Assembly (NCBI RefSeq): GCF_900096975.1
Contig: NZ_FMYQ01000016.1
Coordinates: 86,577 to 150,576 of the forward strand
Source: Paraburkholderia lycopersici
Lineage (GTDB): Bacteria; Pseudomonadota; Gammaproteobacteria; Burkholderiales; Burkholderiaceae
Reading direction: 5' to 3'
Length of the DNA stretch: 64,000 nucleotides
Shown here: piece by piece, positions 8,786-17,802 of the stretch
How positions within the stretch are numbered: position 1 is the first letter of the stretch
How the letters are laid out: every line of letters begins with the position of its first letter
The notes under the pieces: model-generated
Database searches by the model: none
The model's input: the letters and a program-made list of their open reading frames with translations, nothing else
What the model was told of the DNA's origin: nothing
Program-made: the position numbers and the translations under genes

Positions 8786-9157
8786 GTGAAAGTTGATCCC
8801 TCCACCCGCAATGATCCGCGCGCGCTGCAGGATGGCCTCGCGCGTTCGCAAGGCGATTCGACCGGCGCCGTGGGCGCCGCGAATGCCGGTACTGCCGCCA
8901 CGTCCGGCGCGGCAGGCGGCGCTGGCGCCGCAAGCACGTCCGGCGCCTCGCAAGGTGACGCGAACGTGAGCCTGTCCTCCCTCTCCTCGACGATGCGCTC
9001 GCTCGCGGCGAGCGGCGCCGCCGACATCGACGTGGCCCACGTGCAGTCGATCAAGGACGCGATCCGCAACGGCACGTTGCAGATCGACGCCAGCAAGATC
9101 GCCGACGGCGTGATCCAAACCGCGCGCGACCTCCTGAAGCCGACGGCGGCCAACTGA
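8786..9157 (+). CDS. flgM: Anti-sigma-28 factor FlgM
   Basis: FlgM binds FliA in the cytoplasm and is exported through the finished hook, releasing the sigma factor for late genes. The start is GTG at 8786 with AGGAAA eight bases upstream, giving 123 residues beginning VKVDPSTRNDPRALQ; an earlier in-frame codon at 8747 lies inside the promoter. After a low-complexity Ala/Gly/Ser segment (residues 28-62) come the conserved helices: LSSTMRSLAASG, then DVAHVQSIKDAIRNGTLQID and ADGVIQTARDLL. A sigma-28 promoter lies directly upstream and flgN 50 bases downstream. Confidence 0.95.
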   Translation: MKVDPSTRNDPRALQDGLARSQGDSTGAVGAANAGTAATSGAAGGAGAASTSGASQGDANVSLSSLSSTMRSLAASGAADIDVAHVQSIKDAIRNGTLQIDASKIADGVIQTARDLLKPTAAN

Positions 9158-9207
9158 CGTTCGACGCAAGAGCGCTGCGCAATCACTGATTTTTCCGGTG
9201 CCCCGCA

Positions 9208-9651
9208 ATGAAAGATGCCCTGTTAGCCACACTGATCGACGAACACGCCACGGTCGAGGCGTTCGCGTCGTTGCTCGCCTACGAAGAGAAGGCGCTCGTG
9301 TCGGCCGACGGCATCGAGGCGCTGCCGCAGATCGTCGAGCAGAAGACGACGCTCACGCAGCGTCTCGCCGGCCTCGAAAAAGCCCGCGACGCGCAACTGG
9401 CGGGCCTCGGTCTGCCGGGCGGCCGCAAGGGCATCGAGATGGCCTGCGACGGCGACTCCCGTCTTGCCAGCCAATGGGCGCTGCTCAAGGGCTCGACCGA
9501 ACGCGCGCGCCGCAAGAACCTCACGATCGGCATGATGATCCGCACGCGCATGGAGCATAACCGCCGCGCGCTGGCCATCCTGCGCGGCGAAACGGGCAAC
9601 GGCGCGATGCTGTACGGTCCCGATGGACGTCTGCCGGCGTTCGGGCTATAG
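9208..9651 (+). CDS. flgN: FlgK/FlgL export chaperone FlgN
   Basis: FlgN is the cytoplasmic chaperone for the hook-filament junction proteins FlgK and FlgL. The product is 147 residues, near the usual 140-155, and strongly helical. It begins MKDALLATLIDEHATVEAF and has the family's C-terminal pattern with NLTIGMMIRTRMEHNRRAL. Identification rests on position after flgM, on length and on this pattern; FlgN proteins are poorly conserved. A strong terminator follows 38 bases downstream. Confidence 0.9.
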   Translation: MKDALLATLIDEHATVEAFASLLAYEEKALVSADGIEALPQIVEQKTTLTQRLAGLEKARDAQLAGLGLPGGRKGIEMACDGDSRLASQWALLKGSTERARRKNLTIGMMIRTRMEHNRRALAILRGETGNGAMLYGPDGRLPAFGL

Positions 9652-9688
9652 CCGCAGCGCAGCTCATACGCGGTTCGAAAAAACAAAG

Positions 9689-9721
9689 GCCGAAGCGGTT
9701 GCGCTTCGGCTTTCTTGTTTT
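9689..9721 (+). terminator. Rho-independent terminator of flgAMN
   Basis: A perfect 9-base stem GCCGAAGCG/CGCTTCGGC (9689-9697 with 9702-9710) closes a GTTG loop and is followed by TTTCTTGTTTT. It lies 38 bases after the flgN stop. Confidence 0.85.
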
Positions 9722-9737
9722 CGCGAGCCGCGCCGAC

Positions 9738-9772
9738 AAAAAAAGCCGGAGCGCTCGCGCACCCCGGCTTTT
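9738..9772 (-). terminator. Rho-independent terminator of the fliA operon
   Basis: On the minus strand a GCCGGGG...CTCCGGC stem (one G-T pair) is followed by seven T. It lies about 45 bases after the fliA stop and converges on the flgN terminator. Confidence 0.8.
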
Positions 9773-9817
9773 CCACTGCACCCGGCCCGCCCGCACAGGC
9801 GCGAACCGTCTACCGCC

Positions 9818-10549
9818 TCAATTCTCCGTACCCGCCCACGACATCTCGCGCAGCCGCGTGCGCAGACGCGCCACCGCCTGGCTGTGCAGCTGGCACACGC
9901 GCGACTCGCTCACTTCCATCACCGCGCCGATCTCGCGCAGGTTCATGCCGCGCTCGTAGTAGAGCGACATCAGCAGCTTCTCGCGCTCGGGCAGCCGCTC
10001 GATCGCCTCGACGAGCGCGCCGCGCAGGCTGTCGTCGAGCAGCGCCGAAAGCGGGTCCGAATGGTCGACGCAATAGCGGTCGAGAAACGGCTCGTCCTCG
10101 GCGGACCGGTCGAAGTCTTCGTAGTAGATGAGCTGGCTGCCGTGCAGGTCCTGCAGCATCGTCTGGTATTCGTCGAGCGGCATGTTCAGGTGCTGGGCGA
10201 TCTCGGTTTCGCTCGCCGAGCGGCCAAGACGCTGCTCTACCTGGTGCACCGCGCTCTCGACTTCGCGCGACGTGCGGCGCAGGCTGCGCGGCAGCCAGTC
10301 GTTGCTGCGCAGCTCGTCGAGCATCGCGCCGCGAATGCGCTGGCTCGCGTAGGTTTCGAACTGCGCGCCCTGGTCTTCCTTGTAGCGGTTCGCCGCGTCG
10401 AGCAGGCCGATCATGCCGGCCTGAATCAGGTCGTCGAGGTCCACGCTCGCCGGCATCTTGGCGACGAGCTGCAACCCCAGCCGCCTCACGAGCGGTGCGT
10501 ATTTCGCGAGCACGTCGGCCTGCGAAATTTTTCCTTGAGCGTTATACAT
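9818..10549 (-). CDS. fliA: RNA polymerase sigma-28 factor FliA
   Basis: FliA directs RNA polymerase to late flagellar, motor and chemotaxis promoters. The start is ATG at 10549 with GGAGAG upstream, giving 243 residues beginning MYNAQGKISQADVL; the frame is open 50 codons further but is not conserved. Region 2 contains DLDDLIQAGMIGLLDAANRY and QFETYASQRIRGAMLDELR. Region 4 ends with the helix-turn-helix NLREIGAVMEVSESRVCQLHSQA. It follows flhG (49-base gap) in the flhBAFG-fliA array. Sigma-28 sites before flgM, motA, fliC and probably the 50850-52220 gene are its likely targets. Confidence 0.97.
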   Translation of the reverse strand: MYNAQGKISQADVLAKYAPLVRRLGLQLVAKMPASVDLDDLIQAGMIGLLDAANRYKEDQGAQFETYASQRIRGAMLDELRSNDWLPRSLRRTSREVESAVHQVEQRLGRSASETEIAQHLNMPLDEYQTMLQDLHGSQLIYYEDFDRSAEDEPFLDRYCVDHSDPLSALLDDSLRGALVEAIERLPEREKLLMSLYYERGMNLREIGAVMEVSESRVCQLHSQAVARLRTRLREMSWAGTEN

Positions 10550-10598
10550 CGTGCTCTCCAGCTTCTCTTTGCCTTGCGGCGTCATCGTCGGGCGCATG

Positions 10599-11699
10599 TC
10601 AGACATGCCTCGGCGACGTCCGCTGCGCGGGCGTGTCGGTCCGCCAGCCCACATGGGCCGGCGCGGACGCGGATGGTGCGTTGGGTGCGGTATGCACACC
10701 CGTCACGGCCGCGACGAACGAGTCGGCGTTCGCCGCGAGCGTGGTGTGTGCGGCGTGTGCAGCGTGTGACTGGCCGGCGGCTTGCGACGCGCCGTCCAGG
10801 TCGTCGGCATCATGCAGCGCATGCGCCTCGGACGCGGGCTGACCGGCGCCTGCTTCGCGCGCCGTTTCGTACCTGTCCAGGGCGCGCGCCGTCGCCGGCG
10901 AACGCGCCGAAACGGCGGGACGCATCGGCCAGTGCGGCAGCTCCGCGGCGAGGTGCCGGAAGTCGCGCGCGGCAGCCGTCGAAGGAAACGCATCGACGAT
11001 GCAACGCGCGAGTCTCAGTGCCTGCGCCATGTGCTGATCGGCGGCGACGTAACCGGCGCTTTCGAGCGACACGCTCAGGTAGCGGCCCGCCACGCCCGCG
11101 AGATTCTCGATCGCGGCCTGCGCGTCGGGCGCGTTCGCCACGTGGTTCGCGAGCACGCGGAACTGTGCGATTGCGTGCGCGAAGTGCAGCCGCTTCATGC
11201 ACGCATAGGCGTCCGTGATCGCCTGCGCGCCGATGCGCATCACGATCAGCACGTCGTGCGCGTGCATGGCGAGCGGCGAGAGCGCGCCTTCGGCGTCGAG
11301 CTGCGCGTCGATCAGCACGATGTCGGCAGGCCCCGAAATCACCTTTTGCAGTTGCGCGCTCGTGTACTGGGCGCGGTTGTCGCGCGAGGCGACGAGCACG
11401 CCGAAACCGAGCACATGGCGGCCGACGGCCTCCTCGAGCGTGCGCTCGCCGCGCATCACGGCGGCGAAGCTGCCCGCGCCGCGCACGCCGCCCACGAGCG
11501 TGCACACCGAGCGCGGCCCGAGGCACTCGTCGATCACGAGCACGTCCTTGCCTTGCGCCGTGAGCGCCGCCGCAAGATTGACCACGGTGGTGGTGCGCCC
11601 GGGCGAGCCGCCGCCGCCCGTTACCGCGACCACGCGCGAGCCTTCGCGCGCAAGCAGACGCCGCAGCCCCTCGGCCTGATCGATCACGAACTTATCCAA
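10599..11699 (-). CDS. flhG: FlhG/FleN (YlxH) MinD-like flagellar number regulator, with degenerate ATP-binding loop
   Basis: FlhG is a MinD/ParA-type protein that works with the FlhF GTPase to set flagellar number and place. The product is 366 residues and begins MDKFVIDQAEGLRRLLAREG, the typical activator helix (DQAxxLR) that stimulates FlhF. The ATPase-like part spans about residues 21-250. The deviant Walker A loop, normally KGGxGK(S/T), reads GGGGSPGRT (about 28-36), so both lysines are missing. The last 95 residues are low-complexity Ala/His/Ser. The TTG start at 11699 overlaps the flhF stop by 8 bases, implying coupling. Confidence 0.9.
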   Translation of the reverse strand: MDKFVIDQAEGLRRLLAREGSRVVAVTGGGGSPGRTTTVVNLAAALTAQGKDVLVIDECLGPRSVCTLVGGVRGAGSFAAVMRGERTLEEAVGRHVLGFGVLVASRDNRAQYTSAQLQKVISGPADIVLIDAQLDAEGALSPLAMHAHDVLIVMRIGAQAITDAYACMKRLHFAHAIAQFRVLANHVANAPDAQAAIENLAGVAGRYLSVSLESAGYVAADQHMAQALRLARCIVDAFPSTAAARDFRHLAAELPHWPMRPAVSARSPATARALDRYETAREAGAGQPASEAHALHDADDLDGASQAAGQSHAAHAAHTTLAANADSFVAAVTGVHTAPNAPSASAPAHVGWRTDTPAQRTSPRHV

Positions 11700-13764
11700 A
11701 CCGCACCTCGGGAGCCTGCGAACCCGAACGCACCGACAGCGCCGACAGCAGGGCCGGGATGTCGTCCTCGTGCGGCACGAATGGCGAGCGGTCGCGCGGA
11801 ATGCAGAAGGCGCTGCGGATCAGGAAGCGCCGCGTCGCCACGTAAAGGTTCTCGGGCACTTTCTGGCCCGTCGAGACGTAATGCACCGGCAGCTTGTAGC
11901 GCAGCACGGTGTCGAGCGCACTGCCGAGGTTGGTCGCCTCGTCGAGCTTCGTGAGGATGCAGCCTGTGAGCGGCGCGTTCTCCGGCCCGCTCTGGTAGGC
12001 CTGCACGACTTCGTTGAGCGTGTCGCCGTGGTTCGTGGCCGAAAGCAGCAGCAGACGCTGCACCGGGCGGCCCGCGCCGCACAGCATGGCGATCTGGTCG
12101 GCCACCGCGCGGTCGCGCTGGCTCATGCCGATCGTGTCGATCATGACGATGTGCTTGTTCTTCAGCTCGGCGAGCGCGAGCTGCAGGTCCGCGCCGTCGC
12201 GCACCGCGTGCACCGAAACGCCGAGAATCTTGCCGAAGATGCGCAGTTGCTCATGGCCGCCGATACGGTAGCTGTCGGTCGTGAGGAGCGCGATCTTGCT
12301 CGCGCCGAAGCGCATCACGCAGCGCGCGGCGAGCTTTGCCGTGGTCGTGGTCTTGCCCACGCCCGTCGGCCCCATCAGCGCGAACACGCCGCCGCGCTCC
12401 ATGAGCGCTTCTTCGTCTTCGAGCACCGGCAGGTTCGATTCGAGCACCGACTGGATCCACTCCATGCCGGCTTCTTCAGTCTCCACCTCGGGCAGGCGGT
12501 CGATCATCATCTTCACGAGCTGGGCGGAGAAGCCCGCCGCGAAAAGCTGCTTCGTAAGCGCGCCCTGCAGCGGGCTGCGGCGCTGGCGCTCGCCCCACAG
12601 CAGGCCCGCGAACTGCTCTTCCATCATGCCGCGCATGGAGGCGAGTTCGTTCATCACGGTCTCGTTCACGACCTGCTCGATGCGCGCGCGGATCGCTTCG
12701 CTCACGGTATGCGCGGCGTTCGGCGCGCCGCCGGGCGCCGCGCCTTGCGGGTTGCGGCCGCCGGGCGCGGGTGGCGGACCGGCGGCGTCCGGGCTGTGGC
12801 CGAGGCGCTGCGCCGCGCGCCGCGCGGCGATGTGAGCGGCTTCGAGCGCCCAGTCGGGCGTGGTCGCCTCGACGTCGTGCGGAAGGACCGGATCGGCCAC
12901 GTTGCCAAGGCCCCTGGCGGCGGCCGCCGCCGGCGTCATGCCCGGCTCGCGCACGCCGTTTTGCTGACTCACGATGCGGCGGGCGTGGTCGATCAGCCAG
13001 GGATTCGACTCGGCCATCGTGCGCGGGGCGTCGCCCGGCTGCTGCGCGGCGGCCTGTTCGAGCCGCGCCGCGGCTTCGCGTGCGGCGGCCGGGGCGCCTG
13101 CGCCGTTGGCGGCCGGCGCGTACGGCGGCGCAAAAGCCGCTGCGGCGTACGGCTCGGCCACGCCCTGAAGCGGCGCGCGCGCATTCGGCGCGACTTGCGG
13201 CGCCGGCGGCCGGGCAGCCTGCATGGCGGATTGCAACGCCGGCGGCATCGCCGATTGCGCAGCCTGCTGGCTCGCCGTAGCGCGCGAGGCGGCGGAAGAA
13301 GCCGGAGCCGGCGAGGCATCCTGGCCGAGCGAAACGGCGGCGTGGCCGCCGTCCGTGTCGGCGTCGTCGCTCGCGTCGTCTTCGGCGCCCACTTCCGGGC
13401 TCGCGCCGAATACCGACGAGAACACGTCCGGCATGCCGCTGGCATAGGGGTTCGCCCCCGCGCCAGCCGACGCTGCCGCGGCGCGCGGCGTGCGCGGCAT
13501 CTGCGTCATCGCGGCGGACGGCTGCGCGAACGGGCCGGGCTGACCGCCCTGGGCGCCCTGACCACCCGAGCCACCGAGGCCTTGCGCCGCAGCGCCATCG
13601 GCCGGCGCGATCGCCGCGAGGTCGCGGTCCGCGAGCGCGACGATTTCGACGCTGCCGTCGTCGAGCGTGCGGTTCGACAGGACGACGGCGTCCGCGCCCA
13701 GCGCTTCGCGTACGAGCCGTAACGCGTCGCGGCTGGTGCCACCGATGAATTTGCGAATGTTCAA
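11692..13764 (-). CDS. flhF: Flagellar SRP-like GTPase FlhF
   Basis: FlhF is the third SRP-family GTPase; it acts at the membrane to position the flagellum. The TTG at 13764, with AGGGG about nine bases upstream, starts LNIRKFIGGTSRDAL, the expected FlhF N-terminus, giving 690 residues; the open frame runs 71 codons further upstream without conservation. A small B-domain (1-60) is followed by about 300 residues of Ala/Pro/Gln-rich sequence. The NG domain then shows G1 GPTGVGKTTTTAKL (about 465), DTIGMSQRD (about 543) and TKLDE (about 605). The usual FlhF length is 450-500, so the linker is enlarged. It overlaps flhG. Confidence 0.95.
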   Translation of the reverse strand: MNIRKFIGGTSRDALRLVREALGADAVVLSNRTLDDGSVEIVALADRDLAAIAPADGAAAQGLGGSGGQGAQGGQPGPFAQPSAAMTQMPRTPRAAAASAGAGANPYASGMPDVFSSVFGASPEVGAEDDASDDADTDGGHAAVSLGQDASPAPASSAASRATASQQAAQSAMPPALQSAMQAARPPAPQVAPNARAPLQGVAEPYAAAAFAPPYAPAANGAGAPAAAREAAARLEQAAAQQPGDAPRTMAESNPWLIDHARRIVSQQNGVREPGMTPAAAAARGLGNVADPVLPHDVEATTPDWALEAAHIAARRAAQRLGHSPDAAGPPPAPGGRNPQGAAPGGAPNAAHTVSEAIRARIEQVVNETVMNELASMRGMMEEQFAGLLWGERQRRSPLQGALTKQLFAAGFSAQLVKMMIDRLPEVETEEAGMEWIQSVLESNLPVLEDEEALMERGGVFALMGPTGVGKTTTTAKLAARCVMRFGASKIALLTTDSYRIGGHEQLRIFGKILGVSVHAVRDGADLQLALAELKNKHIVMIDTIGMSQRDRAVADQIAMLCGAGRPVQRLLLLSATNHGDTLNEVVQAYQSGPENAPLTGCILTKLDEATNLGSALDTVLRYKLPVHYVSTGQKVPENLYVATRRFLIRSAFCIPRDRSPFVPHEDDIPALLSALSVRSGSQAPEVRFG

Positions 13765-14109
13765 GCTGGGCCCCTGATGAGGTGAGCGGCTTGCGCCGCC
13801 GCTGGACGTCTGTTGCCGGAATGGCGCGGGATTGCTGCCGGCCGCGCGTCGCGCAAAGCCTTTTCCGATGTTGGAATTATTTCGAAGGCGAGTCCCCGAT
13901 GATCGATGGATCAAGGCGGAGAAATGTGGGTAATTCGCGGGATCGGCGCAGCGGCGGCGCGCCACGGAGCGGAGCAAGCCGCGCCGCCGTTCCGGGCGGC
14001 GAGACGGTCTTGCGGCAAGTCAAAAGACTGAACGGAAGACCGGAAAATAAGGCATGGCCGCCGGTTCGACGCCCTCGAACAGGCGGCGAGAAGCCGGCGG
14101 CAGCGCGCG
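13765..14109. other. flhA-flhF intergenic region
   Basis: This 345-base gap lies between the flhA stop and the flhF TTG. It holds several short GC-rich inverted repeats (for example around 13960-14000 and 14055-14100) but none is followed by a T-run on the minus strand. Open frames crossing it show no conservation. A promoter for flhF-flhG-fliA may be here, but I see no convincing one. Confidence 0.4.
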
Positions 14110-16209
14110 CTAGCTCGCGCCGATCACGTTCACGACCTTCACGTTGCGCGTGTCCGGCACCTCGGCGTAGGACAGCACCTTCAACTGCGGCAGGCTGCGG
14201 CGCAGGAAACGGGAAAGCATCGGCCGCAGCGCGTGCTGCACGAGCATCACGGGCGCGAGACCGAGCGCCTGCTGACGCCCTATCGCCTGCTCGGTCTGCG
14301 TGAGCAGCGTGTGCGCGAGACCCGGTTCGAGGCCGGGGTTCGGGCCCGAGGTGAGCGTCTGCGAAAGCACGCGTTCGAGGTTGGCGTCGAGGCCCATCAC
14401 CTGCATGTCGGCGTTGCCGGGGAACCACTGCTGCGTGATCGCGCGGCCAAGCGATATGCGCACCGCCGCCGTGAGATCGTGCGCGTCGGTCATGCGTGGC
14501 GCGTGTTCCGCGAGCGATTCCATGATCGTGCGCATGTCGCGAATCGGCACGCCTTCTTCCAGCAGGTTCTGCAGCACCTTCTGCAGCGTCGTGACCGGCA
14601 GCACCTTCGGCACGAGGTCGTCCACGAGCGAAGGCGTGTCCTTCTGCACCCGTTCGAGCAGCGCCTGCACCTCGCGGCGCCCAAGCAGCTCGGCCGCGTG
14701 CATCACGACGAGGTGGTTCAGGTGCGTCGCGACGACCGTGCTCGAATCGACCACCGTGTAGCCGAACACCTGTGCCTGCTCGCGCGCGTTCGCATCGATC
14801 CAGATCGCGGGCAGGCCGAACGCCGGGTCCGTGGTCGGCGTGCCCGGCAGCACCGCGCTTACCTGCCCCGGATTGATCGCGAGCCACTGGCCCGGATAGG
14901 CCTCGCCCGTGCCCACTTCCACACCCTTGAGCGCGATGCGGTAGGCGTTCGGGCGCAGCTCCAGGTTGTCGCGGATATGCACGACCGGCGGCAGGAAGCC
15001 GATTTCCTGCGCGAACTTCTTGCGGATGCTCTTGATGCGCTTGAGCAGCTCGCCGTCGGTGTTCTTGTCGACGAGCGGAATGATGCGGTAGCCCACTTCG
15101 AGGCCGAGCGTGTCGATGAGCGCGACGTCGTCCCAGGTCGCCTCGGCGTTTTCGGCAGGCGTGAGCGCGGCGGGCACGGTGTCGGCGATCGCGGCGCTCG
15201 CCTTCTTCGCTTCGGCGTTCTTCTTCATCACGCGGCCGAGCTGGATCGCGCCGCCGCCGAGCAGCAGAAACGCGAAGTGCGGCATGCCCGGAATCAGGCC
15301 CATCACGCCGATGATCGTGCCCGTGATCATCAGCACGCGCGGGTTCGTGAAGAGCTGGCCGGTGAGCTGGGTGCCGATGTCCTCGTTGGTCCCGACGCGA
15401 GAGACGATCACGCCGGCCGCGGTCGAAATGACGAGCGACGGAATCTGCGCGACGAGGCCGTCGCCGATCGTGAGCAGCGTATAGGTCTCGCCCGCCGCGG
15501 CGAGCGGCATGCTGTGCTGCACGACGCCCACGATCAGGCCGCCCACGATGTTGATCGCCATGATGATGAGACCCGCGATCGCGTCGCCGCGCACGAACTT
15601 GCTCGCGCCGTCCATCGAGCCGTAGAACTCGGCTTCCTGGGCAATCTCGCTGCGGCGCTTGCGCGCCGCTTCTTCGTTGATGAGGCCCGCGTTGAGGTCG
15701 GCGTCGATCGCCATCTGCTTGCCGGGCATTGCGTCGAGCGTGAAGCGCGCCGCCACTTCGGCGATCCGGCCCGCGCCCTTGGTAATCACCATGAAGTTGA
15801 TGACCATGAGGATCACGAACACCACGATACCCACGGCGAAGTTGCCGCCCACGAGGAAATGGCCGAACGACTCGATCACCTTGCCCGCGGCGGCGGGGCC
15901 CGTGTGCCCTTCGAGCAGCACGATCCGCGTGGAGGCCACGTTCAGCGAAAGGCGCAGCAGCGTGGAGAACAGCAGCACGCTCGGGAACGCGGCGAAGTCG
16001 AGCGGCTTCATCGTGTACATGCTGACGAGCAGCACCATCACCGAAAGCGCGATGTTGAAGGTGAACAGCAGATCGAGCAGGAACGGCGGCAACGGCAGGA
16101 TCATCATGCCGAGGATCATGCAGATCAGGATCGGTCCCGCCAGCGCGCGCAGATTCGTGCCTTGCAGCATCTCCGGGCGCCGCGCGAGGAAACCGGTGCG
16201 GGCGTTCAT
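14110..16209 (-). CDS. flhA: Flagellar export gate protein FlhA
   Basis: FlhA is the large membrane component of the flagellar type III export gate; its cytoplasmic half docks substrates and chaperones. The product is 699 residues, the family length. The N-terminal half has about eight membrane segments and the conserved FHIPEP-type block around FAAFPSVLLFSTLLRLSLNV and STRIVLLEGHTGPAAAGKVI. The C-terminal half includes PPVHIRDN-like sequence (PPVVHIRDNLELRP) and the substrate-binding domain. Its ATG overlaps the flhB stop in an ATGA, so the two are translationally coupled. Confidence 0.98.
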   Translation of the reverse strand: MNARTGFLARRPEMLQGTNLRALAGPILICMILGMMILPLPPFLLDLLFTFNIALSVMVLLVSMYTMKPLDFAAFPSVLLFSTLLRLSLNVASTRIVLLEGHTGPAAAGKVIESFGHFLVGGNFAVGIVVFVILMVINFMVITKGAGRIAEVAARFTLDAMPGKQMAIDADLNAGLINEEAARKRRSEIAQEAEFYGSMDGASKFVRGDAIAGLIIMAINIVGGLIVGVVQHSMPLAAAGETYTLLTIGDGLVAQIPSLVISTAAGVIVSRVGTNEDIGTQLTGQLFTNPRVLMITGTIIGVMGLIPGMPHFAFLLLGGGAIQLGRVMKKNAEAKKASAAIADTVPAALTPAENAEATWDDVALIDTLGLEVGYRIIPLVDKNTDGELLKRIKSIRKKFAQEIGFLPPVVHIRDNLELRPNAYRIALKGVEVGTGEAYPGQWLAINPGQVSAVLPGTPTTDPAFGLPAIWIDANAREQAQVFGYTVVDSSTVVATHLNHLVVMHAAELLGRREVQALLERVQKDTPSLVDDLVPKVLPVTTLQKVLQNLLEEGVPIRDMRTIMESLAEHAPRMTDAHDLTAAVRISLGRAITQQWFPGNADMQVMGLDANLERVLSQTLTSGPNPGLEPGLAHTLLTQTEQAIGRQQALGLAPVMLVQHALRPMLSRFLRRSLPQLKVLSYAEVPDTRNVKVVNVIGAS

Positions 16210-17531
16210 TCTGTTGCTCCTTCAGTGCCGCCGCGCTTTGCGCCTGGGTTGGCGCCCTGATCTGCGCGGCCGGCGGTGTTCGATGCGGTGTTGCCCGCGT
16301 TCGCGGCATTCGTGCGGTTGGCCGCCTCCGCGGCGACCGCGGCGCGCTCCTCGGGCGTGAGGGCGTCGTCGGCTTCCTCGGCCGCGTCCTCGTCGCTCAC
16401 CGTGCCCTTGTCGAGTTCGGGTGGCACGTCGAGGTCGGTCGGCGCCATCGGCACGTCGCCGCCATGCTCGCGAAAGCGCTTGAGCTGATAGACCCACGCG
16501 AGCACCTGCGCGACCGCGCCGTAGAGCGGCCCCGGAATCTCGCGGTTGAGGTCGACGTTGTAGTAAAGCGCGCGGGCCAGCGGCGGCGCTTCGAGCAGCG
16601 GCACGTTGTGCTCGGCCGCGACCTCGCGAATGCGCGCGGCCACGAGATTCACGCCCTTGGCGACCACCTTCGGCGCGCGCATCTCGCCATCGGCGTACTT
16701 CAGCGCGACGGCGAAGTGCGTCGGATTGGTCACGACCACGTCGGCCTTGGGCACCTGCGTCATCATGCGGCGGCGCGCAATGGCGCGCTGCTGCTGGCGT
16801 ATGCGCCCCTTCACATGCGGATCGCCTTCGTTCTCGCGATGCTCGCGCTTGACCTCTTCCTTGGTCATGCGCAGCTTGCGGTGATACGACCAGATCTGGT
16901 ACGGCACGTCGAACGCGGCCACCACGAACATGCCGGCGACGGTCATGCCACAGCACACGCCGATCAGATGCATCGCGTCGGCGAACGCGCGCGGCGCGGG
17001 CTGCATGGCGAGCCCCAGGATCTCGTCGCGCCGGTTCCACAGCGCCGAGCCGCCGATCAGGCCCACCATGAGCGTCTTCACGAACGACATGCCGAGCTGG
17101 ATCGGCCCGTTCACGGAAAAAATCCGCCCGAGTCCCGACATCGGGTTGAGGCGGCCGAAGTTCGGCTCGAGGGATTTCGTCGAGATGAGCCAGCCGCCAA
17201 GCGCCAGGGGCGCTATCAGCGCGGCGACCCCGGTGAGCGCGAGCACCGGCAGGAGCGCCATCAACCCCTCGCGCGCGGCCACGCCGGCGCCGATGAGCAT
17301 GCGCCGCGTTTCGAACGCGCTCGCATGGTTGAACGTGAACGCGCCGCGCATCATGGCCTGCAGGTGCTCGCCGATCGTGCCCGAGAGCATCCACGTGCCA
17401 AAGAAGCCCGCCGAGAGCAGCGCGAACGTGGCCAGCTCCCGGGAACGCGGAACCTGCCCCTGCTCCCGCGCCTGCTCCATGCGCTTGGGAGTGGCGGATT
17501 CGGTTTTCTCGAGGTCGCTGTCCTCAGCCAC
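16206..17531 (-). CDS. flhB: Flagellar export switch protein FlhB
   Basis: FlhB is the export-gate protein whose self-cleavage switches substrates from hook to filament type. The product is 441 residues, starting GTG at 17531 with GGAGC five bases before, MAEDSDLEKTESATPKRMEQAR. Four membrane segments lie between residues 30 and 215. The autocleavage site NPTH is at about 269-272, matching the enteric position. The C-terminus is about 60 residues longer than the enteric protein, with an acidic and then Ala/Asn-rich tail. It is the first gene of the flhB-flhA pair. Confidence 0.97.
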   Translation of the reverse strand: MAEDSDLEKTESATPKRMEQAREQGQVPRSRELATFALLSAGFFGTWMLSGTIGEHLQAMMRGAFTFNHASAFETRRMLIGAGVAAREGLMALLPVLALTGVAALIAPLALGGWLISTKSLEPNFGRLNPMSGLGRIFSVNGPIQLGMSFVKTLMVGLIGGSALWNRRDEILGLAMQPAPRAFADAMHLIGVCCGMTVAGMFVVAAFDVPYQIWSYHRKLRMTKEEVKREHRENEGDPHVKGRIRQQQRAIARRRMMTQVPKADVVVTNPTHFAVALKYADGEMRAPKVVAKGVNLVAARIREVAAEHNVPLLEAPPLARALYYNVDLNREIPGPLYGAVAQVLAWVYQLKRFREHGGDVPMAPTDLDVPPELDKGTVSDEDAAEEADDALTPEERAAVAAEAANRTNAANAGNTASNTAGRADQGANPGAKRGGTEGATE

Positions 17532-17802
17532 ACATGCTCCAGTCGCGGGCGCGCGCCGCTCGTCGCGGCTGCGCGGCTGACGCGCGCCCTTTTTCAGTGA
17601 CAGCGATTATTGCCGCCGGAGGCAAGCACCGATTGACGGAGTAAGGTGGGGAAACCGGGGTATTTCGGACGATGGAAATGGGGCGCCATCTTCAATCGGA
17701 CGACGGCACCCGCCGCGCGAACGGGCCAGCGGACGCGGCCAGCGGCAGCCAGCACCGGCAGTGAGCCCCGGTAGCCGCCGCCCTCGCTGCCCGCACCGGG
17801 CG

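Noticed and set aside
9818..10699. A longer FliA starting at 10699
   Set aside because: The extra 50 residues overlap flhG and are not conserved; ATG at 10549 has a good ribosome-binding site and the expected N-terminus.
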